NCBI RefSeq assembly: GCF_902364365.1
Contig: NZ_CABJDN010000012.1
Coordinates: forward strand, 62,001 to 126,000
Source: Bacteroides intestinalis
Lineage (GTDB): Bacteria > Bacteroidota > Bacteroidia > Bacteroidales > Bacteroidaceae
Length of the DNA: 64,000 bases
Reading direction: 5' to 3'
Position numbers and translations under genes: made by a program
Part shown: positions 1 through 7,376 of the stretch, one piece after another
Numbering within the stretch: position 1 is the first letter of the stretch
Layout of the letters: the number at the start of each line of letters is the position of its first letter
Notes under the pieces: model-generated
Told to the model about the DNA's origin: nothing
Databases searched by the model: none
Seen by the model: only the letters and a program-made list of their open reading frames with translations

Positions 1-580
1 AACCTTGCCTGAACAAAGCTTCTGACCAAAGGGAAGTATCTTTCAACTCTTCAGCAATACCTTCCATCAACTGATAAATAGAATCTGCTTTTTCATTAAA
101 ATCCTGTATCATATAGATAAATCCTATATTATTGTACACCAATCCCAATTGTCTCTTTTCTTTAGCTCTTTCCGTCAAAGGTGCTGCAATAAGGAATTCT
201 CTGAATGCTTCTGCCTGCCGATTCATATCCCTATACACACATCCCCAATAATAATGTGCCTTTGCCTGCATACGCACATCATTAGTTTTATCGTAATATG
301 CCACAGCATAGCGTATCAACGAATCATCTGTCTGCACAATATAATTCTTATCCCTTGCCTGCGTCAACAATAACGCATAATAAGCACTATCAACCTGTGT
401 AGCAAAATTCTCCATTGAAATGCCCCGTAAGATATTCAATGCACTGTCCGGCTGTGATTGCATAAGAGAATCCACTAATATCAACTGCTTGTTATCACTC
501 TGTTGCTCACTGCAAGCTATCAGAAAAAAAATAATCGAAAGGAACATTAAAGTTATGTTGTTTTTCATTGTATCCGCCAT
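1..580 (-). CDS. TPR-type lipoprotein, 3' part outside the window
   Basis: The reverse strand is open from an ATG at 580 (or the in-frame ATG at 568, which gives the better signal peptide) to the window edge, about 190 codons. The start MKNNITLMFLSIIFFLIACSE is a lipoprotein signal peptide whose lipobox ends at the cysteine. The mature part is helical and repeat-like (the segments around QARDKNY, AHYYWGCVYRDM and GLVYNNIGFIYM have the small/large residue spacing of tetratricopeptide repeats). Bacteroides encodes many such TPR lipoproteins, often followed by a membrane segment and a DNA-binding tail as in the gene at 38402-40321, but the C-terminus here is not visible. A -7 promoter box lies at 600-607. 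The role is probably sensing or signalling at the membrane; no substrate can be named. Confidence 0.75.
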   Translation of the reverse strand, partial: MADTMKNNITLMFLSIIFFLIACSEQQSDNKQLILVDSLMQSQPDSALNILRGISMENFATQVDSAYYALLLTQARDKNYIVQTDDSLIRYAVAYYDKTNDVRMQAKAHYYWGCVYRDMNRQAEAFREFLIAAPLTERAKEKRQLGLVYNNIGFIYMIQDFNEKADSIYQLMEGIAEELKDTSLWSEALFRQG

Positions 581-599
581 ATTATTATAGTTTGTAGCA

Positions 600-607
600 C
601 AAAGATA
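600..607 (-). promoter_or_regulatory. -7 promoter box of the TPR lipoprotein gene
   Basis: The reverse strand reads TATCTTTG, an exact match to the Bacteroides primary-sigma -7 consensus TAnnTTTG, 20-32 bases ahead of the two possible starts. Confidence 0.6.
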
Positions 608-689
608 GAACTTTCAAATTAATAATGTCAAACATCAGAAAATAAAAGAATAAAAGTTGAAAAAGAAAAAATTACCAATATTAACCCTC

Positions 690-781
690 CCCGTACCAAC
701 TCCGTATCTGGTCCACACCAACTCCACACCAACTCCAATCTCCAAATCCTCGTATAGATACGGAGATGACACGGAGTTGGT
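690..781. repeat. Nested inverted and tandem repeats in a gene-free stretch
   Basis: An 11-bp tandem duplication CCACACCAACT occupies 713-723 and 724-734. It is flanked by two overlapping inverted repeats: ACCAACTCCGT (695-705) with ACGGAGTTGGT (771-781), and CTCCGTATCT (700-709) with AGATACGGAG (756-765). The region 608-1008 otherwise shows no convincing gene; the short open frame at 657-887 is low complexity and unsupported. The structure could be a protein-binding site or a folded RNA. Confidence 0.6.
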
Positions 782-1008
782 AAGAATCAGAAGAAAAATT
801 GACCAAAACCGGATAAATACTAAATCAAGAATAATCTATCCTTTAGCAAGCACATTTGAAACCCAACACACCATACATATCAAATAAGAATCATCTAAAA
901 AATCATAAAATCAAATATAACATACTGATTACAAACAAATTATAAATTTAAAAAGAAATTCATGAAGACTTTTGCCCAAAATTGAAGGCCCAAAAAGAAA
1001 TTTTCCCA

Positions 1009-1016
1009 TACCTTTG
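1009..1016 (+). promoter_or_regulatory. -7 promoter box of the DUF6266 gene
   Basis: TACCTTTG matches TAnnTTTG. It leaves a leader of roughly 115 bases before the ATG at 1137, long for this window. Confidence 0.5.
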
Positions 1017-1136
1017 CCAACGCAACGAAAACAAAACACCGTTGCATACTGAACAACACGACGGAGATTGCTGCAGAAGTCTTTTAGCAAGTTCACACAG
1101 AAAAATTAATTATTTAAAACACAAAAAAGAAAAATT

Positions 1137-1832
1137 ATGGGAACAATTAAGCAAGGAATCCTCGGAGGATTCTCAGGAAAAGTAGGAACAGTAGTAGGAA
1201 GCACATGGAAATCAGTACACTACATGAGAGCATTGGCAATAAACATCAGTAATCCACGCACAGAAAAGCAGCAGGACCAACGATCTAAATTTGCAACAAC
1301 TATCAATTTTGTAAAGACTATGACACCTTTCATTCGTTTTGGGTATAAAGAGTATTCCAGACAGCAATCGACATTCAATGCAGCTGTATCATATATTCTG
1401 AAACATGCAACGAAGAATGATGGAGAAAATGTATCGATTGATTACAACAAAGCTCTGGTGACACGCGGCAGTCTGATGCCCGCATTGGATGCTACAGTAA
1501 CAGTAAGCGACAGTAAGGCCGCCTTTGTCTGGACAGACAATAGCGGAATGGGGGATGCAACCACCAAAGACGCAGCCATGCTACTGGCATACAACAAGGA
1601 TAGAGGGATGGCCGTTTACGACATAGCGGCAGCCACACGCGCCGATACCAAAGCAGAGCTGAAGCTCCCCGCCAACTGGAACGACGATGCACTGGCCGTT
1701 TACCTCGGTTTTTGCAATGAAGATGTTACAAATGTCTCTAACAGCGTATGCCTGCAGGACACTCCGGCAAATGGAGGTTCCGAAGGTGGCGGCTCAGGCG
1801 ATGGAGGCATAGAAGACGATCCGTTGGGATAA
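1137..1832 (+). CDS. DUF6266 family protein
   Basis: A 231-residue protein that opens with the family signature MGTIKQGILGGFSGKVGTVVG, a glycine-rich N-terminus followed by a conserved WK and an N/P/R patch (ISNPRTEKQQDQR). DUF6266 proteins are widespread in Bacteroidota; their function is unknown. There is no signal peptide or membrane segment. The middle (about residues 85-205) alternates short hydrophobic strands and polar turns, suggesting beta structure. The tail is a Gly/Ser/Asp-rich linker (GGSEGGGSGDGG) ending in acidic residues. The start at 1137 is chosen because the family begins exactly here and an A-rich leader precedes it. It is transcribed alone: the next gene has its own promoter. 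Confidence 0.8.
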   Translation: MGTIKQGILGGFSGKVGTVVGSTWKSVHYMRALAINISNPRTEKQQDQRSKFATTINFVKTMTPFIRFGYKEYSRQQSTFNAAVSYILKHATKNDGENVSIDYNKALVTRGSLMPALDATVTVSDSKAAFVWTDNSGMGDATTKDAAMLLAYNKDRGMAVYDIAAATRADTKAELKLPANWNDDALAVYLGFCNEDVTNVSNSVCLQDTPANGGSEGGGSGDGGIEDDPLG

Positions 1833-1958
1833 ACTGACGGCAAGTAACCGGAACTGAAAAAGAGAAGGGAAGTTGAACGGGGATAAATTCTCTGGCAGCT
1901 TCCCTCTTTTATTGAAAAATAAGTTACGAAAGCTACATTTTCAATGAAAGCGTTATCT

Positions 1959-1993
1959 ATAAAACACGTTTTTCTGAATAAAACGTGTTTTAT
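1959..1993. promoter_or_regulatory. Perfect 14-bp palindrome at the ATPase promoter, probable operator
   Basis: ATAAAACACGTTTT (1959-1972) and AAAACGTGTTTTAT (1980-1993) are exact inverted repeats with a 7-base spacer. The structure ends 13 bases before the -7 box at 2007 and covers the -33 region, where a repressor would act. There is no U-tract of the kind expected at a terminator. Confidence 0.65.
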
Positions 1994-2006
1994 AAAAAAC
2001 ATTTTC

Positions 2007-2014
2007 TACCTTTG
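2007..2014 (+). promoter_or_regulatory. -7 promoter box of the ATPase gene
   Basis: TACCTTTG lies 22 bases before the ATG at 2036. It rules out the upstream in-frame ATG at 1985 as start, since that would precede the promoter. Confidence 0.65.
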
Positions 2015-2035
2015 CTTCTACAAAATTGTATCATT

Positions 2036-3238
2036 ATGGAAATAACAGACATTTATATCAATTCATCACGTTTGGTCAATTCAGTTAGTTTGTCTCATAT
2101 CCGCTATCTATATGACACCATAGATTGGTCATCACGAATGATTTGTGTAAAAGGTGCACGTGGCGTAGGAAAAACAACTTTAATGTTACAACGCATCAAA
2201 AAAGTATTTTCAAAAAGCGAACAAGCCATCTATATCTCTCTGGATGATTTATGGTTTACCGAACACCGACTTATAGATTTAGCAGAATACCACATCCTTC
2301 ATGGTGGAACGCATTTGTTTGTTGATGAAGTGCATCGCTATCCATACAATAATTGGATACAAGAATTGAAAAATATATACGACCGCTATCCTGAATTGCA
2401 TATCATCTTCACAGGATCATCCTTGTTACAAATAGATTTTTCCATAGCAGATCTTTCTCGCAGATGCATATTCTATACACTACAAGGACTTTCATTCAGG
2501 GAATTCATTAAATTTGAAGACAAAGGAAATTTCCCATCCCTGACACTGGAAGATATACTGAAAGGGCATATAGACATCAGTGCCAACATCGTGTCAAAAG
2601 TTACCATAATTCCACTGTTCGAAGAGTATCTGCGGCATGGCTATTATCCTTTTTATAAAGAAGCACCGGCTTCCTATCCGCTCCGTTTACAGCAGGTTAT
2701 CACTACAATCCTTGAAAACGACTTACCGGCAGTAGAAAAAGTGGAATATGTTTCTATCAGGAAAATGAAACGGCTGCTGGTGATTGTTTCACAAATGGTC
2801 CCGTTCACTCCCAATATGACTAAGGTAGGAGAAAGTATAGAAACGACCCGCCAGTCGGTAGCACGTATGTTTCAGATACTGGAACGGGCTGCATTGCTCA
2901 TCATGCTCTATTCCGGCAAGAGCAATATGCAACAACTTGCCAAACCGGAAAAGGTATATTTGGAAAATACCAATCTGATGTATGCGCTCTCTGCAGCTTC
3001 CGATATCGGAAACGTCCGGGAGACTTTTTTTGCCAATCAATTGAAATCACGCCACGAAATAGCTTTCTCGGGACAAGGAGATTTTCGGATAGACGATACT
3101 TATACATTTGAAGTGGGAGGCAAAACAAAGACCTTTGAACAAATAAAAGACCTGCCCGACAGTTATCTGGCAATAGATGATGTAGAATATGGAACAGGAA
3201 AACGAATACCTCTCTGGTTATTTGGATTTTTATACTAA
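2036..3238 (+). CDS. AAA+ family ATPase (DUF4143-type)
   Basis: A 400-residue protein from the ATG at 2036. Walker A is GARGVGKTT (residues 40-48). A Walker B-like HLFVDEVHR follows, and sensor-1-like IIFTGSSLLQ comes after it. The second half has a winged-helix-like region (KVGESIETTRQSVARMFQILERA) and a C-terminal segment (YTFEVGGKTKTFEQIKD) that in this family resembles a degenerate nuclease-like domain (DUF4143). These ATPases are common and patchily distributed in Bacteroidales; their role is not established, and mobile-element or toxin-antitoxin links are only suggested in the literature. A longer open frame begins at 1985 but lies inside the promoter. The gene is monocistronic and ends before a shared hairpin with convergent miaB. 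The palindrome upstream suggests autoregulation, which is inference. Confidence 0.8.
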   Translation: MEITDIYINSSRLVNSVSLSHIRYLYDTIDWSSRMICVKGARGVGKTTLMLQRIKKVFSKSEQAIYISLDDLWFTEHRLIDLAEYHILHGGTHLFVDEVHRYPYNNWIQELKNIYDRYPELHIIFTGSSLLQIDFSIADLSRRCIFYTLQGLSFREFIKFEDKGNFPSLTLEDILKGHIDISANIVSKVTIIPLFEEYLRHGYYPFYKEAPASYPLRLQQVITTILENDLPAVEKVEYVSIRKMKRLLVIVSQMVPFTPNMTKVGESIETTRQSVARMFQILERAALLIMLYSGKSNMQQLAKPEKVYLENTNLMYALSAASDIGNVRETFFANQLKSRHEIAFSGQGDFRIDDTYTFEVGGKTKTFEQIKDLPDSYLAIDDVEYGTGKRIPLWLFGFLY

Positions 3239-3257
3239 ACAGCAATAGGGAAATTTT

Positions 3258-3301
3258 CTTTTCACTCGTGCACCCGAGCTTGTCAGGACACGAGTGAAAA
3301 G
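3258..3301. terminator. Bidirectional terminator between the ATPase gene and miaB
   Basis: CTTTTCACTCGTG (3258-3270) pairs perfectly with CACGAGTGAAAAG (3289-3301) around an 18-base loop. It sits between two convergent stop codons (3238 and 3333) and has A/T-rich outer arms on both sides. Confidence 0.7.
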
Positions 3302-3332
3302 ATTATATATCAAGCAAATATATTCTAAGCGA

Positions 3333-4703
3333 TTACTTCACCTCTTCTCCCTTCAGCGTTGCGGAACTGGCTTCGGTAATCTTTACCGTTACAAAATCAC
3401 CAATACGGTGTGTACCACGGTCGAATACTACCACCCGATTTTGCTCCGTACGTCCTACAAGCTGTTCGCGGGAACGTTTGGAAACTCCTTCTACCAAGAC
3501 TTCATAAGTCTTGCCGATGCAACGGGCATTAGACTCGGCAGAAAGACGATTCTGCAAGGCAATAATCTCATTCAACCGGCGTATCTTCACTTCTTCGGGC
3601 ACATCATCCGGCAAATGCTTGGAAGCGTACGTACCCGGACGCTCGGAGTATTTAAACATGAAAGCCGAATCATAACCACATACTTCCATCAGGGAAAGGG
3701 AAAGCTGGTGATCTTCCTCCGTTTCGGAATGGAAACCGGAAAATATATCTGTGGACAAGCCACAATCGGGGATGATACGATGAATAGCATCTACGCGGTC
3801 CAAATACCACTCACGGGTATACTTGCGATTCATCAGCTTTAAGACGCGGGAACTTCCACTCTGCACCGGCAGGTGGATATGCTTGCACACATTGGGAACT
3901 TGTGCAATAACTTCCAGCGTTTCGTCACTCATATCTTTAGGGTGCGAAGTAGTGAAACGGACACGTACTCCCGGCGCAGCCTCGGCTACAGTACGGAGCA
4001 ACATAGGGAAAGATACAACCTCTCCATCCGGTTTCTCAAAACGGTAGGAATTTACGTTTTGCCCCAATAGGGTGACTTCCTTATAGCCTTTAGCCACGAG
4101 GTCGGACACTTCGTTAAGGATGCTTTCCACATCACGACTACGCTCCCGCCCACGGGTATAGGGAACGATACAATACGTACAGAAGTTATTACATCCACGC
4201 ATGATGGACACAAAACCAGAAATATGGTTTCCACAAATACGCGAAGGGATCACATCCCGGTAAGTTTCGGTAGTAGAAAGCTCCACATTGATAGCTTTCT
4301 CGCCTGCCTCTACAGCTGCAACCAGATCAGGAAGAGTGAGATAAGCATCAGGCCCTACCACCAAGTCGACGTGATGATTCGTTATCAAATCATCCTTTAC
4401 CCGCTCGGCCATGCACCCCAATACTCCCACTATCAGATTGCGTTTCTTCTTCTTAAGCGAATAGAAAAATTCCAAACGATTCAGGATTTTCTGTTCGGCA
4501 TTGTCACGGATGGAACAAGTATTCATAAACACCGCATCCGCTTCTTCCAACGTATCTGCCGTTGAGTATCCCGCCATCTGCATCACAGAGGCAATTACTT
4601 CACTGTCTGCCACATTCATCTGGCAGCCATAGGTTTCGATGAACAACTTCTTGTTGTCATCAGCAGTTGCAGATTTAAAGTCTGCTCCCGTTACATTTTC
4701 CAT
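3333..4703 (-). CDS. miaB: tRNA-2-methylthio-N6-dimethylallyladenosine synthase MiaB
   Basis: A 456-residue radical-SAM methylthiotransferase. It converts i6A37 to ms2i6A37 in tRNAs reading UNN codons, using two [4Fe-4S] clusters. The N-terminal UPF0004 domain (from about residue 15) carries FIETYGCQMNVADSE with the first cluster cysteine and FMNTCSIRDNAE with the second. The radical-SAM core carries RGCNNFCTYCIVPYTRG with the CxxxCxxC motif. The C-terminal 65 residues form the TRAM tRNA-binding domain (YEVLVEGVSKRS onward). Length is normal for the family. The start at 4703 follows a TATCTTTG promoter box at 4727-4734. It stands alone, convergent with the ATPase gene. Confidence 0.95.
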   Translation of the reverse strand: MENVTGADFKSATADDNKKLFIETYGCQMNVADSEVIASVMQMAGYSTADTLEEADAVFMNTCSIRDNAEQKILNRLEFFYSLKKKKRNLIVGVLGCMAERVKDDLITNHHVDLVVGPDAYLTLPDLVAAVEAGEKAINVELSTTETYRDVIPSRICGNHISGFVSIMRGCNNFCTYCIVPYTRGRERSRDVESILNEVSDLVAKGYKEVTLLGQNVNSYRFEKPDGEVVSFPMLLRTVAEAAPGVRVRFTTSHPKDMSDETLEVIAQVPNVCKHIHLPVQSGSSRVLKLMNRKYTREWYLDRVDAIHRIIPDCGLSTDIFSGFHSETEEDHQLSLSLMEVCGYDSAFMFKYSERPGTYASKHLPDDVPEEVKIRRLNEIIALQNRLSAESNARCIGKTYEVLVEGVSKRSREQLVGRTEQNRVVVFDRGTHRIGDFVTVKITEASSATLKGEEVK

Positions 4704-4726
4704 AATTTCTTTTTTTATTTCGACTG

Positions 4727-4734
4727 CAAAGATA
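4727..4734 (-). promoter_or_regulatory. -7 promoter box of miaB
   Basis: Reverse strand TATCTTTG, 24 bases ahead of the miaB ATG. Confidence 0.65.
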
Positions 4735-4935
4735 CGCCTTCGACACTAATTTACAGATGAAATGAGGAAAAATAACACTCAATAGTTAGAAAATGAGGCA
4801 TTTCTGATAATTAATGTTAAGAGACTAAACATTTTCGAGGTAGATGTTTGGCGTAAAGCGATTTATTTCACAAATTTGCGTAATGAAAGAAACATTAGAT
4901 TTTTTCATAGTTAAGGTTTAGGTTAAAAAAAATAA

Positions 4936-4961
4936 GGGGAGCTGTGAAGCTGCCCTTTTTT
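4936..4961 (+). terminator. Orphan intrinsic terminator, possible 3' end of a small RNA
   Basis: GGGGAGCT-GTGA-AGCTGCCC (4936-4955) folds into a stem with one G-G mismatch, followed by six T residues. No plus-strand gene precedes it: 4735-4935 is open only to miaB's promoter on the other strand. A short unannotated RNA starting somewhere in 4760-4900 would explain it; I find no clear -7 box for one. Confidence 0.5.
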
Positions 4962-4998
4962 CATGTCCAAAAATAGGCTGTAATTCAGATAATTTAGT

Positions 4999-5006
4999 TA
5001 CCTTTG
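4999..5006 (+). promoter_or_regulatory. -7 promoter box of the 5023 gene
   Basis: TACCTTTG, 17 bases before the ATG at 5023. Confidence 0.6.
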
Positions 5007-5022
5007 GCGATGAAAAACTTAA

Positions 5023-5472
5023 ATGAGTATGGATGGCATATTACAGTTTCTGCTAATCGCAGGCATAATCGTTATCGGAATTGCCAAGCAATTCAAGAAA
5101 GAAGCAAAAAAGAACGCTGACAACAGTCCTGCTATACCCATGCCGGATACGGATTTTGACGATGACGCACTGCCCATTCCCGAAAGTTGGGAAAAGACTT
5201 ATGGCGGATATATCCCCGAAGGTCCCCAACCGGACCCGAAACCCGTTTCCACAGCTAAAGAAGAATACCAATTCTCTGCTTCAAAACATATTTTTGGGGG
5301 AGATTCTATAAATACACCTCCCAAATCTGTCACAGTTCCACCGAAACAGAAGATTTCTCCTCCTCCATCCATACAACAAAAGCCTGAAACTGATTCCGAA
5401 TATGCGATTCATTCGGCAGAAGAGGCACGGAAAGCTATTATTTGGTCGGAAATACTACAACGAAAGTATTGA
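5023..5472 (+). CDS. Small single-span membrane protein, function unknown
   Basis: A 149-residue protein. Residues 4-21 (DGILQFLLIAGIIVIGIA) form one membrane-spanning or signal-anchor helix, followed by a lysine-rich stretch (KQFKKEAKK) that would sit in the cytoplasm. The middle is long, acidic and proline-rich and probably disordered (residues 35-125). The tail HSAEEARKAIIWSEILQRKY is helical and looks like the conserved part. This architecture recurs in Bacteroidales hypothetical proteins but I cannot assign a family or role. An alternative start two codons later (5029) is possible. The CoA-transferase gene follows 93 bases downstream on the same strand and could be cotranscribed. Confidence 0.75.
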   Translation: MSMDGILQFLLIAGIIVIGIAKQFKKEAKKNADNSPAIPMPDTDFDDDALPIPESWEKTYGGYIPEGPQPDPKPVSTAKEEYQFSASKHIFGGDSINTPPKSVTVPPKQKISPPPSIQQKPETDSEYAIHSAEEARKAIIWSEILQRKY

Positions 5473-5565
5473 TAAGTGAAGAGTTGAGCATTAAGAGTGA
5501 AGAGTTGAGGGTAATTCTTCCGATAACTTACGAATTTTCACATAGGAAAAATAACTAAATACATT

Positions 5566-7062
5566 ATGGCATTCAATTACATCTCGGCAGCAGAAGCTGC
5601 AAGCCTGATTAAACATGGCTACAACATCGGCTTGAGCGGATTCACTCCCGCAGGAACAGCCAAAGCCGTTACGGCTGAATTAGCAAAAATCGCGGAAGCA
5701 GAACATGCAAAAGGAAATCCCTTTCAGATAGGCATTTTTACCGGTGCTTCTACGGGTGACTCTTGCGACGGCGTACTTTCACGTGCCAAAGCTATCCGCT
5801 ACCGTGCTCCTTACACAACCAATTCTGATTTCCGTAAAGCAGTGAACAGCGGAGAAATCGCTTATAACGACATCCACTTGTCACAGATGGCACAAGAAGT
5901 TCGTTACGGTTTCATGGGCAAAGTAAACATTGCCATCATCGAAGCTTGCGAAGTGACTCCCGATGGTAAAATCTACCTGACTGCAGCCGGTGGTATCGCT
6001 CCTACAGTTTGCCGCCTTGCCGACCAGATCATCGTGGAACTGAATGCTGCTCACAGCAAGAATGCTATGGGGCTGCACGATGTATACGAACCGCTTGATC
6101 CGCCTTACCGTCGTGAAATTCCTATCTACAAACCGAGCGATCGCATCGGTCAGCCATATATTCAGGTAGACCCGAAAAAGATTGTAGGTATAGTAGAAAC
6201 CAACTGGCCGGATGAAGCACGCGGTTTTGCCGAAGCTGATCCGTTGACAGATAAAATCGGACAAAATGTAGCCGACTTCTTGGCTGCGGACATGAAACGT
6301 GGTATCATCCCGTCAACATTCTTACCGCTGCAATCCGGTGTAGGTAACATTGCCAACGCTGTGCTCGGTGCATTGGGACGCGATAAAACGATTCCGGCAT
6401 TTGAGATGTACACAGAAGTGATTCAGAACTCCGTAATCGGACTGATCCGCGACGGTCGTGTAAAATTCGGTAGCGCTTGTTCACTAACTGTAACCAACGA
6501 TTGTCTGCAAGGTATTTATGATGATATGGATTTCTTCCGCGACAAACTGGTACTCCGCCCGTCGGAAATCTCCAACAGTCCGGAAGTGGTTCGTCGCTTA
6601 GGTGTCATTTCCATCAATACCGCTATTGAAGCAGACCTTTACGGAAACGTAAACTCTACACATATCGGTGGTACGAAAATGATGAATGGTATCGGTGGTT
6701 CGGGCGATTTTACACGAAATGCTTATATCTCTATTTTCACGTGTCCTTCTGTTGCTAAAGAAGGTAAAATCAGCGCTATCGTTCCGATGGTATCGCATGC
6801 CGACCACAGCGAACACGATGTAAATATCATCATCACCGAACAGGGTGTTGCCGACCTGCGCGGCAAGAGTCCGAAAGAACGCGCACAGACCATTATCGAG
6901 AATTGCGTACACCCCGACTATAAAAATATTCTATGGGATTACCTGAAATTGACCGATGGTAAAGCCCAGACTCCCCATGCCCTCCGTGCTGCATTAGGAA
7001 TGCATGCTGAACTGGCTAAAAGTGGAGATATGAAAAACATAGACTGGGCACAGTACAAGTAA
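5566..7062 (+). CDS. Acetyl-CoA hydrolase/succinyl-CoA:acetate CoA-transferase family protein
   Basis: A 498-residue class I CoA-transferase of the acetyl-CoA hydrolase/transferase family (Cat1, AarC, succinate CoA-transferase). Family marks are GFTPAGTAKAVT near residue 25, the CoA-loop region GVGNIANAVLGALG (about 254-267), EMYTEVIQNSVIGLI with Glu284 at the position expected for the nucleophile that forms the enzyme-CoA thioester, the GGSGDFTRNAYIS motif, and ITEQGVADLRG near residue 430. In Bacteroides such enzymes move CoA between succinate, acetate and propionate in the propionate/acetate fermentation pathway, so this is likely a cytoplasmic energy-metabolism gene; exact substrates cannot be read from sequence. 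Length is full. No obvious TAnnTTTG box lies in the 93 bases upstream. Confidence 0.9.
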   Translation: MAFNYISAAEAASLIKHGYNIGLSGFTPAGTAKAVTAELAKIAEAEHAKGNPFQIGIFTGASTGDSCDGVLSRAKAIRYRAPYTTNSDFRKAVNSGEIAYNDIHLSQMAQEVRYGFMGKVNIAIIEACEVTPDGKIYLTAAGGIAPTVCRLADQIIVELNAAHSKNAMGLHDVYEPLDPPYRREIPIYKPSDRIGQPYIQVDPKKIVGIVETNWPDEARGFAEADPLTDKIGQNVADFLAADMKRGIIPSTFLPLQSGVGNIANAVLGALGRDKTIPAFEMYTEVIQNSVIGLIRDGRVKFGSACSLTVTNDCLQGIYDDMDFFRDKLVLRPSEISNSPEVVRRLGVISINTAIEADLYGNVNSTHIGGTKMMNGIGGSGDFTRNAYISIFTCPSVAKEGKISAIVPMVSHADHSEHDVNIIITEQGVADLRGKSPKERAQTIIENCVHPDYKNILWDYLKLTDGKAQTPHALRAALGMHAELAKSGDMKNIDWAQYK

Positions 7063-7065
7063 GCT

Positions 7066-7131
7066 ACGAGCTATAAGAAACGAGCTATAAGAGGTTTGCA
7101 ATGTTACAACGTAGCCACGTAGCTCGTTTTT
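7066..7131 (+). terminator. Possible terminator of the CoA-transferase gene
   Basis: ACGAGCTA occurs twice (7066-7073, 7080-7087) and can pair with TAGCTCGT at 7120-7127, which runs into five T residues. The loop is long (32-46 bases), so the call is tentative. Confidence 0.4.
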
Positions 7132-7372
7132 CCGGGATATTCAGTAAATGCCCCCAAAAAAATAATCAATGGCATGTGTAAATGACTATTTTTTCGTTTC
7201 ACATGCCATTTTCATTATCCTTTCTTCCTTGGATGTTCCAAATAGCTCCGTATGGGCATGAGGTTTCGGGTCCCCCATAGGCTTGCTCCATTTTAGAATA
7301 TAGCTTCATGTCACGCAGCTTTAGCCTGTCTGTTTTTGATTTTATAACATTTTCTGAGTATCCCTACTTATA
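7128..7372. mobile_element. Miniature internally deleted insertion sequence (MITE-like)
   Basis: About 210 bases from 7128 match almost exactly the left end of the larger element at 25841-27083. After 7339 the sequence jumps to that element's last 32 bases (TTTATAACATTTTCTGAG...). The ends form an imperfect terminal inverted repeat: GGGATATTCAGTAAATG on the left against GGGATACTCAGAAAATG read from the right. No coding capacity remains. A hairpin GGCATGTG (7171-7178)/CACATGCC (7200-7207) is retained. The element fills the gap between two convergent genes, its right end only 4 bases from the stop of the next gene. No clear target duplication is visible. Confidence 0.75.
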
Positions 7373-7376
7373 CTGC

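Noticed and set aside
657..887. Open frame of 76 codons in the first intergenic region
   Set aside because: Low-complexity translation across the repeat structure at 690-781, no promoter box and no plausible ribosome-binding context.
1985..2035. Upstream start for the ATPase gene
   Set aside because: The ATG at 1985 lies inside the operator palindrome and before the -7 box at 2007; the ATG at 2036 fits the promoter.
5475..5509. Two copies of AGTGAAGAGTTGAG 21 bases apart before the CoA-transferase gene
   Set aside because: The spacing equals that of the PUL 2 operator, but the sequence is a purine-rich simple repeat of a kind common between Bacteroides genes and there is no -7 box at a matching distance.
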